Assembly: GCA_039818665.1 (NCBI GenBank)
Contig: JBCBTJ010000001.1
Location: forward strand, 62,001 to 126,000
DNA: 64,000 nucleotides
Direction: 5' to 3'
Origin: JBCBTJ01 sp039818665
Lineage (GTDB): Bacteria; Pseudomonadota; Alphaproteobacteria; Caulobacterales; Hyphomonadaceae
Shown here: piece after piece, positions 58,216 through 64,000 of the stretch
Layout of the letters: the number at the start of each line of letters is the position of its first letter
Position numbering within the stretch: the first letter of the stretch is position 1
Made by a program: the position numbers and the translations under genes
The notes under the pieces: model-generated
Told to the model about the DNA's origin: nothing
The model's input: the letters and a program-made list of their open reading frames with translations, nothing else
Databases searched by the model: none

Positions 58216-59324
58216 TCGGCGCCGTCGAGAATGTCTTTAAACCCGGACGGCGCGTGCGGTCCGAGGAAAAGCTGCTCGAACGCGCCGACGCCGTCGGAGC
58301 TCTCGCCGTTCGGCCCGGCGTGACGCGCTTTGACGATCGCTTGGATGTGAAGATTGGCCGGATCCTGCCAGGGCAGCGCGTCCGGTTCGTACTCCTCGCG
58401 GGCGATCGAGACCTGCTCGCCATGATAGGCGCCGTGCCGGCGCTCAGGGTGGCCGTAGCCGATGCCTTTCATAAGGAAGGTTCCAACCGGCTCGAACGAA
58501 ACGGAATGATCCCGCCCCTCTCCGTCTTTCACCGCAAGCTCGGCCGAGGCCATGCGCCGCGTGCCGGGCGCATAGGCGACCGACATGCTCGGCTGCGCCA
58601 GGTGCATGAGCCCGTCCGCCTCCGCCCCGTCCGGCGCCAGGACGGCGCGCGTGTTCCAGGCGTTTCCGTCGCCATCGTCATTCACATGGAAGAACATGGA
58701 GAGGTTCGGGAAATTGGTCGGGGTCCAGATCCAATAGAATTGCGGGGCCTGGACCGGCGTCAGCGGCTGGGCGTCCGGCGATCCGATCGGGCGCACGCCC
58801 CATGATCGATCGCGCGTGCCGCGCCAAACATCGCGCGTGGCCTCATGCCGCTCGCCATCGACGCTCAACGTCCCGCTCCAAGACCCGTTCTGGGTCATGC
58901 GCGTCACATCCATCAGCATGCGCGGACCCTGGCGATAGGTGAAGCGGGGCTCCTCGATCGGGAAGGCGCGGCCTTCGAACTGCAAGTCAAGCGCGACGCC
59001 TTCGGTCTCTTCAAGCCGCAAATGCACGCGCTTCAGAGGCTCGACGACTTCCACGCTGAAGCCGCCGACATGCGTGTCCATGCGCTCCATGCCAAGCGGG
59101 CGGGAAAAGAAGACGCTGGTCTGCTTGCCCCCGCGCAGCACGGAGACCGCCGCGTCGATGACGTTGAGATGCGGGTAGACGCCCATGGCCGCGGCGAAGA
59201 ACACCGACCCGTCTGCGTTGTAGCCGTTCCAGAAAAACCGATCATAAAAGTTCCGGTCCGAGCCGGCGTACGCCACGGGCTCTGGGGTTTGGTGGATCGG
59301 GTATTCGTCGCCTTTGGTAAGCAT
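58212..59324 (-). CDS. conserved protein of CrtC/AttH-like (DUF7064/7065-type?) appearance
   Basis: A 370-residue soluble protein. It has many short beta strands: DRFFWNGYNADGSVFFAAAMGVYPHLNVID near residue 26, FEGRAFPIEEPRFTYRQGPRMLMD near 120 and a diagnostic-looking WRGTRDRSWGVRPIG near 168, followed by FYWIWTPTNFPNLSMFFHVNDDG. This layout recalls the hydroxyneurosporene-synthase/AttH lipocalin-like fold. The link to DUF7064/7065 is recollection and should be tested. The start (59324) overlaps the VOC stop by one base and its stop overlaps the phosphotransferase start by four. No enzyme activity can be assigned. Confidence 0.7.
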   Translation of the reverse strand: MLTKGDEYPIHQTPEPVAYAGSDRNFYDRFFWNGYNADGSVFFAAAMGVYPHLNVIDAAVSVLRGGKQTSVFFSRPLGMERMDTHVGGFSVEVVEPLKRVHLRLEETEGVALDLQFEGRAFPIEEPRFTYRQGPRMLMDVTRMTQNGSWSGTLSVDGERHEATRDVWRGTRDRSWGVRPIGSPDAQPLTPVQAPQFYWIWTPTNFPNLSMFFHVNDDGDGNAWNTRAVLAPDGAEADGLMHLAQPSMSVAYAPGTRRMASAELAVKDGEGRDHSVSFEPVGTFLMKGIGYGHPERRHGAYHGEQVSIAREEYEPDALPWQDPANLHIQAIVKARHAGPNGESSDGVGAFEQLFLGPHAPSGFKDILDGAE

Positions 59325-59737
59325 CAGTCGTCCTTTGCCTCCGCACTGAGATCTGCGCCGAATTGTATGAGGTTGCCGGCCGGATCCCAGACGAAGAACT
59401 CGCGCATGCCGTGCTCGAAGTCCCTCGGCGGATCGCTGAGCCGGCCAGGATGAAAGCCCGGCGCGCGGGCCTGTTCTGCGAAGTCCGCATACAGCGCGTC
59501 GAGCTTGTCGACGCCGGCGATCTCGCAATAGCAGGAGGTGTTCTCTGCGATCTTGCGCTCGGCGCATTGCCAGAGATGCAGCTCCAGCGCTTCGCGGCGG
59601 ACAATCGCGTAGGCGCCCTCGGCGTAGACATCCGCTTGCGGAAAACCGAGCGCCTGCTGGTACCAGTCCGCCACGGCGGCCGGATCCGGGCTTGCGAATT
59701 TGGGCGCTGTGAACGCGCCGGCCAGCGGATCGGCCAA
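59324..59737 (-). CDS. VOC-family protein (TTG start)
   Basis: A 137-residue glyoxalase-fold protein. A TTG at 59737 follows a GGGAGGA site with normal spacing and gives the start ADPLAGAFTAPKFASPDPAAVADWYQQALGF, which matches VOC proteins; no ATG is suitable. The second unit shows CYCEIAGVDKLDALYADFAEQARA and the end FFVWDPAGNLIQFGADLS. It is the first gene of the four-gene coupled operon. Metal-ligand positions are only partly clear, so it may be a binding protein. Confidence 0.8.
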   Translation of the reverse strand: MADPLAGAFTAPKFASPDPAAVADWYQQALGFPQADVYAEGAYAIVRREALELHLWQCAERKIAENTSCYCEIAGVDKLDALYADFAEQARAPGFHPGRLSDPPRDFEHGMREFFVWDPAGNLIQFGADLSAEAKDD

Positions 59738-59909
59738 ATTGTCCTCCCTGAACCGGCGACTGACGCGCCGTCTGCCGTAAGGTTGGACGCGCGAAGCGCT
59801 GCGATCAATCCCGGTCGCGGCGGCACACAAGGTCGCACAACGCTGCGAGAGCGCTCGACCGGGCAAGGCGCGCCCGCAATGGTGGGGTTTGAAGTCCTGG
59901 AGCCCCCCA

Positions 59910-60458
59910 ATGATCCGCACCGTCTTGGCCGCGATGGCCGTCTCGTTCTCAGCGCCCGCCGCCCTCTCCCAAGACGCGCCGCCGCCCGTCGCGTTCGAAG
60001 GTCCCATGACGGGCGAGCGGCTTGGCGCGATTGTCGCCAGCATCGATCCCGCATTGGAGGCGACGCCGAACAGTTATCAATTCGCCTTCGCCGAGCGCTC
60101 GTTCATCTTGGTGTTCGACGAGACAGCCGGCCGCATGCGGCTGATGACGCCGGTCGCGGAGACCGCCGCGCTCGGCCCCGACGTCTTGATGCGCGCTCTG
60201 CAAGCCAATTTCGACGCCGTGTTGGATGCCCGCTACGCCATAGCGGGCGACGTGATGTGGAGCGTGTTCATCCACCCCCTCCCCTCATTGACCGATGAGC
60301 GTTTCGAATCGGCCCTTGTTCAAACCGCGATCGCCGCAGAGACGTTCGGCACCACGTTTACGTCGGGCGAGTTCGTGTTCGGCGGCGGAGACTCCCAGGG
60401 CCTGCACCAAGAACTCATCGATCAATTGGAGCAATCACGGCGCGAACGCTCGCTCTAG
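59910..60458 (+). CDS. secreted YbjN-like hypothetical protein
   Basis: A 182-residue protein with a signal peptide (MIRTVLAAMAVSFSAPAALS) and a GGAG site before the ATG. The mature part has an alternating strand-helix pattern, FAFAERSFILVFDETAGRMRLMTPV, VLMRALQANFDAVLDARYAIAGDVMWSVFIHPLPSL and RFESALVQTAIAAETFG, that resembles the YbjN / secretion-chaperone-like fold. This is pattern-based. It is divergent from the VOC-led operon and precedes the DUF423 gene by 27 bases. Confidence 0.65.
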   Translation: MIRTVLAAMAVSFSAPAALSQDAPPPVAFEGPMTGERLGAIVASIDPALEATPNSYQFAFAERSFILVFDETAGRMRLMTPVAETAALGPDVLMRALQANFDAVLDARYAIAGDVMWSVFIHPLPSLTDERFESALVQTAIAAETFGTTFTSGEFVFGGGDSQGLHQELIDQLEQSRRERSL

Positions 60459-60485
60459 GCGGAAGGATCGCTAAAGTGGCCGGCG

Positions 60486-60854
60486 ATGAACCGCCTCGCT
60501 CTCGCCGCCTCCGTTTTGGGATTCGCCGCCGTCGCCCTTGGCGCGTTCGGAGCGCACGCGCTGGACGGGCGGCTGTCGGGCGAAGCGACGGGGTGGTGGG
60601 AGACCGCGACGCTCTACGCGCTCGTCCACGCCGCCGCCGCGCTCGCACTGGGCTTCGGCGCGTCGGCGCCGGGCGCGCGCCGCGCGGGTTGGGCGTTTCT
60701 TTTCGGAACGCTCGTGTTCGCCGGCAGCCTCTACGCCATGGCGCTCGGCGCGCCGCGATGGTTCGGCGCGATCACGCCGATCGGCGGTCTGGGTTTTTTG
60801 GCGGGATGGGCGCTTTGCGCGGCCGCCGCGTTTCAAAACCGCGCGGCGAATTAA
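60486..60854 (+). CDS. DUF423 membrane protein
   Basis: A 122-residue integral membrane protein with about four helices. The DUF423 marks GAFGAHAL near residue 20, WWETATLYALVHAAAAL near residue 43 and AITPIGGLGFLAGWALCA at the end are clear. The function of the family is unknown. The stop interlocks (TTAA) with the convergent lipoprotein gene. No ribosome-binding site is obvious before the ATG, but the N-terminus is conserved. Confidence 0.92.
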   Translation: MNRLALAASVLGFAAVALGAFGAHALDGRLSGEATGWWETATLYALVHAAAALALGFGASAPGARRAGWAFLFGTLVFAGSLYAMALGAPRWFGAITPIGGLGFLAGWALCAAAAFQNRAAN

Positions 60855-61462
60855 GCCCCGGCGCGCGGCCGGGCGGCGTAGCGGTCGGCCAAAAGATCGG
60901 CGGCGCGGCGCGCACGGTCGATTTCGGCCTCGAAGCCCGCGAGCGCAGAGGCGGTCGCATCAGGCGTCTCCCCCTCGGCGATTTCAGCGGCTTTGATAAA
61001 GGCGCGGCGCGCTTTTTGCGCGTTCACCAAGGCCCGCTCATAGCTCACGACGTCGGCGCGGGCGGCGGAAGAGACGTCTTCACCGTCGAGAAACCGTTCC
61101 GCGAGATCGGTCACGCTCGCCAGCGACACACGCGCCGCGGTCGCATCGGCTTGGATCCGCGCATAGACGTCGCTGGCGGGGTTTTCCGCCGCGCCAATCA
61201 TCGCGGCGTAGTCGCCGGACGCTGGCGCGCCGTCGGGAGACGCGCCATTGAGTAAAACATTTGCGATCTGGCCAAGGTCGCGCGGCGCCTCGACCCACCC
61301 CTCGTGCTCGGCGCTGTCGCAAAACGCAGACGACGCAGCGCGCAACGCGGACTGCTCTTCGCTGACAACTGACGTGGAAACTGTGGTTTGGCTGGGAATC
61401 ATCGACACCGTTGCGCACCCGCTCGCGAGTGCCGCGGTGAAAAGAACCAACACGCTACGCAT
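60851..61462 (-). CDS. hypothetical lipoprotein
   Basis: A 203-residue lipoprotein with lipobox ASGC near residue 15. The mature protein is mostly helical: RAASSAFCDSAEHEGWVEAPRDLGQIANVLLNG, then VYARIQADATAARVSLASVTDLAERFLDGEDV and SYERALVNAQKARRAFIKAAEIAEGE. I recognise no family. The start at 61462 is chosen because earlier in-frame codons precede the signal peptide. It is divergent from pip, 104 bases apart. A periplasmic structural role is possible. Confidence 0.7.
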   Translation of the reverse strand: MRSVLVLFTAALASGCATVSMIPSQTTVSTSVVSEEQSALRAASSAFCDSAEHEGWVEAPRDLGQIANVLLNGASPDGAPASGDYAAMIGAAENPASDVYARIQADATAARVSLASVTDLAERFLDGEDVSSAARADVVSYERALVNAQKARRAFIKAAEIAEGETPDATASALAGFEAEIDRARRAADLLADRYAARPRAGA

Positions 61463-61566
61463 TCCGACCTGCTTCCTACCAACCCCGCGAGCCACGACAG
61501 TGGCAGGCGGAAAACAACGCGTCCAGCCCTTTATCGCAACAATGACAATCGATATGTGAAAACTCC

Positions 61567-62541
61567 ATGAACGCGAGAGACACCCGGCGCACGCTCTATC
61601 CACTGACCGAGGCGCGGCGCACCGGCCGCCTCCGCGTCTCGGATCTGCACGAGCTATATTGGGAGGAGTCGGGCTCCCCGTCAGGCCTGCCGGCCATCGC
61701 TTTGCACGGCGGGCCCGGCGGCGGATCGAGCCCGGAGATGCGGCGGTTCTTCCATCCGAGCCGCTACCGCATCATCCTCGCCGATCAGCGCGGCTGCGGG
61801 CGGTCCACGCCGCATTCAGAGCTTCGCGACAACGACACCTGGAAGCTGGTGGAGGACATTGAGCGCCTGCGCGAGGCGCTGCGCGTCGACAAATGGGTCG
61901 TGTTCGGCGGCTCCTGGGGCTCCACCCTGGCGCTCGCCTACGCCGTGACGCATCCCGACCGGGTCTTGGGGCTCGTGCTGCGGGGCGTGTTCCTGATCAC
62001 CAAATCCGAGATTGATTGGTTTTACCAAGAGGGCGCGAGCCGCCTCTTCCCGGACGCGTATGAGCGATACATAGCGCCGATCCCGGAAGACGAACGCGGC
62101 GATCTGTTGAACGCCTTTCATCGACGACTGACCTCGCCCGACGGCGAGACCCGGATCGAAGCGGCCCGCGCCTGGGCGCGTTGGGAGGGCGAGACCCTCT
62201 CGCTCAAGACCTCGAAAACCCGTCCGCCCCGCTTCGACGAGGACGAATTCGTCGACGCCTTCGCCCGCATCGAGAACCATTTCTTCGTCAATAAGGGTTT
62301 CTTCCAGGAAGACGGCTGGCTGTTGAAACAGGCCGCCGCCAAGCTGAAGCGTACGCCCGGCGTCATCGTGCACGGCCGCTACGACGTGGTGACCCCGCTC
62401 TCCTCGGCCTGGGCGCTGAAAAAAGCTTGGCCGAACGCCGACCTCCACGTCATCCCCGACGCCGGCCATTCCAGCCTGGAGCCCGGCATTGTCGACAAGC
62501 TGATCCGCGCGACGGACAGCTTCGCGGAGCGGTTCGGCTAA
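61567..62541 (+). CDS. pip: prolyl aminopeptidase
   Basis: A 324-residue alpha/beta-hydrolase of the S33 family that removes N-terminal proline. The oxyanion region is LHGGPGGGSSPEM near residue 47, DQRGCGRSTPH near 76, the nucleophile elbow GGSWGSTLALAYA near 116, the acid in HGRYDVVTP near 275 and the histidine in DAGHSS near 301. These match proteobacterial iminopeptidases closely. The enzyme is cytoplasmic. A phosphotransferase gene follows eight bases after the stop. Confidence 0.95.
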   Translation: MNARDTRRTLYPLTEARRTGRLRVSDLHELYWEESGSPSGLPAIALHGGPGGGSSPEMRRFFHPSRYRIILADQRGCGRSTPHSELRDNDTWKLVEDIERLREALRVDKWVVFGGSWGSTLALAYAVTHPDRVLGLVLRGVFLITKSEIDWFYQEGASRLFPDAYERYIAPIPEDERGDLLNAFHRRLTSPDGETRIEAARAWARWEGETLSLKTSKTRPPRFDEDEFVDAFARIENHFFVNKGFFQEDGWLLKQAAAKLKRTPGVIVHGRYDVVTPLSSAWALKKAWPNADLHVIPDAGHSSLEPGIVDKLIRATDSFAERFG

Positions 62542-62549
62542 GCGGCGCC

Positions 62550-63440
62550 ATGCACGCCGACGAGATCCCGATCGACGACGCCTTGGCGCGGCGATTGGCG
62601 GACGCGCAGTTTCCTGAATGGGCGAGCCTGCCGCTAAGTCGCGCCCCGTCCGACGGCACCGACAACATCATGTTCCGCCTGGGCGACCGGCTCGCGCTTC
62701 GGATGCCGCGCCGGCCAAGCGCGGCGGCGGGAATCGAAAAAGAGCTTCAATGGCTGCCGCGCCTCGCGCCGTCGCTCCCCTTGCCGATTCCCGCCCCGGT
62801 GGCCGCAGGGCGGCCGAGCCCGGACTTTCCCTGGCCCTGGTCGATCTGTCGCTGGATCGACGGCGCGCGGCCTGACGAACAGACGGCGGCGACCGACATG
62901 GTATTCGCGTCCGATCTCGCTGAGTTCGTCGCCGCGCTCCACACGCTCGACGCCGCCGGCGGCCCCGCGCCCGGCGCGCACAATGCGTTTCGCGGATGTC
63001 CGCTGGCGGATCGTGACGGCGCGACGCGGCGGGCGATCGCCAGCCTCCGCGACAAGGACGGCGACGCCGCGCAGCTCCTGGCCCTTTGGGAGGCCGCGCT
63101 GAGCGCGCCGGTTTGGACCAGGCCGCCCGTCTGGATCCACGGGGACCTCTATGCGCCGAACCTCCTCCAACGCGGCGGACGCCTCTGTGGCGTGCTCGAC
63201 TTTGGCTGCCTCGGCGTCGGCGATCCGGCGTGCGACCTCGCCGCGGCCTGGACGCTGCTTGGCCGTCAAAACCGGAGCGCGTTTCGAGACCGGCTGAGGG
63301 TCGACGACGCCGCTTGGTCGCGCGGGCTCGGCTGGGCGCTTTCCATCGCGGTCATTCAGCTGCCCTATTATCGCGACACCAACCCCACGCTCGCCGACGC
63401 CGCCCGGCGGACGATCCGGGAAGTCTTAGCCGGCCATTAG
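62550..63440 (+). CDS. aminoglycoside-phosphotransferase-like protein
   Basis: A 296-residue kinase-fold protein. Its N-lobe has RAPSDGTDNIMFRLGDRLALRMPRR, the middle WPWSICRWIDGARP, and the catalytic region WIHGDLYAPNLLQRGGRLCGVLDFGCLGVGDPACDLAAAW near residues 195-235, with the HGDxxxxN and DFG-like motifs in order. This form occurs widely and is frequently annotated as antibiotic phosphotransferase without evidence. The ATG at 62550 is eight bases after the pip stop, so co-transcription is likely. Substrate unknown. Confidence 0.88.
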   Translation: MHADEIPIDDALARRLADAQFPEWASLPLSRAPSDGTDNIMFRLGDRLALRMPRRPSAAAGIEKELQWLPRLAPSLPLPIPAPVAAGRPSPDFPWPWSICRWIDGARPDEQTAATDMVFASDLAEFVAALHTLDAAGGPAPGAHNAFRGCPLADRDGATRRAIASLRDKDGDAAQLLALWEAALSAPVWTRPPVWIHGDLYAPNLLQRGGRLCGVLDFGCLGVGDPACDLAAAWTLLGRQNRSAFRDRLRVDDAAWSRGLGWALSIAVIQLPYYRDTNPTLADAARRTIREVLAGH

Positions 63441-63549
63441 GCGTTCGCCGCAACGGTCGTCTCCCTGCTGCGGACCTGATTTCGATTGCCCGCGCCGCCC
63501 CCCCGCCGCATAGTGCGTTCCAAAGACGAACCCACTATGGAGGACACCT

Positions 63550-64000
63550 ATGAAACCCGTCTGTTTGGTGATCGGCGCCGGGGCCGGGATCGGCGGCAAT
63601 GTCGGCAAGCGGTTCGCGCGCGAGGGCTATCACGCCGTGCTCTGCCGGCGCAGCGACCAGGACGGGCTCGACAAGCTCGTCATGGAGATCCAGGCCGACG
63701 GCGGTTCGGCGACCGGATTTCTCTTAAACGCGATCGAACCCGACACGATCGAGCAACGTGTCGCGGCGGTTGAAGCCGAAATCGGACCGATCGAAGTGGT
63801 CGTCTTCAATCTTGGCGCGCAAATCGGCGACCGGCCGCTAGCGGACACCAGCTACAAAGCCTTCGAGATGGGCTGGCGCCTGGCGACCTTCGGCCTGTTC
63901 CGCACGGCGGCCTCCGTCTGTCCGCTGATGGAAGCGCGCGGCAAGGGCGTCATCTTGGTGACCTCGGCGACCGCCTCTGTCCGAGGCAATGGCGGCCAGC
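63550..64000 (+). CDS. short-chain dehydrogenase/reductase (3' end outside window)
   Basis: The first 150 residues of an SDR continuing past the window end. The start MKPVCLVIGAGAGIGGNVGKRFA has a GGAGG site six bases before the ATG. The cofactor loop is GAGAGIGG, LCRRSDQDGL follows the second strand with arginines suggesting NADP, FNLGAQ replaces NNAG, and the strand VILVTSATAS includes the catalytic-serine region. The Y-x-x-x-K pair lies beyond the window. Orientation and a gap of about 110 bases suggest its own promoter. Confidence 0.9.
   Translation, partial: MKPVCLVIGAGAGIGGNVGKRFAREGYHAVLCRRSDQDGLDKLVMEIQADGGSATGFLLNAIEPDTIEQRVAAVEAEIGPIEVVVFNLGAQIGDRPLADTSYKAFEMGWRLATFGLFRTAASVCPLMEARGKGVILVTSATASVRGNGGQ

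Noticed and set aside
56929..58323. 464-codon plus-strand frame opposite the phosphotransferase operon
   Set aside because: The minus-strand genes carry clear catalytic motifs and coupled starts and stops; this frame has none.
62550..63440. Aminoglycoside resistance gene
   Set aside because: Only the general APH fold is visible; the context is housekeeping and no resistance-type features or mobile elements are near.

Overview
The window reads as ordinary GC-rich alphaproteobacterial chromosome. Lineage clues are the ATP-synthase inhibitor zeta subunit (21870-22196), a FlbT flagellar regulator (37186-37584), a one-cysteine DksA (34306-34722), an UrcA-family secreted protein (28848-29237), a PleC/DivJ-type histidine kinase (47791-50154) and a CtrA-like TTAA-N7-TTAG site (34055-34069). 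Together they suggest a Caulobacterales, Hyphomonadaceae or Parvularculales-like organism, which is inference. I found no rRNA, tRNA, insertion sequence, integrase, phage gene or CRISPR array. Genes are dense and only one gap exceeds 300 bases (28510-28847).

Layout. 1-7513: isoprenoid (ispH) and purine (purB) genes, a methyltransferase divergent from a LysR regulator, two tandem secreted thioredoxin-like proteins, a crotonase, a glutathione transferase and a membrane-anchored barrel protein. 7745-15255: a cell-envelope block. It holds a three-gene minus-strand operon (retropepsin-like protease, inactive-transglutaminase membrane protein, RimK-like ATP-grasp ligase), a DUF3137 protein, and a polysaccharide export set (BY-kinase-like ATPase, Wzz-like chain-length protein, Wza-like lipoprotein). 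15466-21662: an Fe(II)/2-oxoglutarate-type oxygenase, an SDR, and an RND pump with its adaptor. 21870-27723: zeta subunit and the purC-purS-purQ-purL purine block, interrupted by a repeat-rich secreted protein, an entericidin-like lipoprotein and a VOC protein. 27783-32074: small cytoplasmic and periplasmic proteins (cupin, TfoX-like, UrcA, DUF1993, BolA, EF-hand, cytochrome c). 32155-38362: TerC, a FliM-like protein, DksA, MarC, FlbT and unknowns.

38375-44996: a metallophosphoesterase lipoprotein flanked by the 3' end of an acyl-CoA dehydrogenase gene and by a degenerate copy of that 3' end, then a heteromeric-type acyl-CoA dehydrogenase pair and two unknowns. 45098-53603: aminopeptidase N, the PleC-type kinase and a complete MlaE/F/D plus lipoprotein phospholipid-transport operon. 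53691-64000: a dipeptide epimerase convergent with an MFS permease, an SDR followed by a strong terminator, a four-gene translationally coupled operon of uncertain function (VOC, beta-rich protein, phosphotransferase, small helical protein), small envelope proteins, prolyl aminopeptidase, another phosphotransferase, and a 3'-truncated SDR.

The observations most worth a second look are: a composite intergenic sequence repeated between two convergent gene pairs (7622-7727 and 23961-24036); a TACA-NN-TGTA operator-like dyad next to a second dyad upstream of the UrcA gene; the acyl-CoA dehydrogenase remnant; a stretch of foreign-looking codon use inside purL; an attenuator-like terminator 11 bases before the MFS start; and seven convergent gene pairs whose stop codons interlock over exactly four bases.
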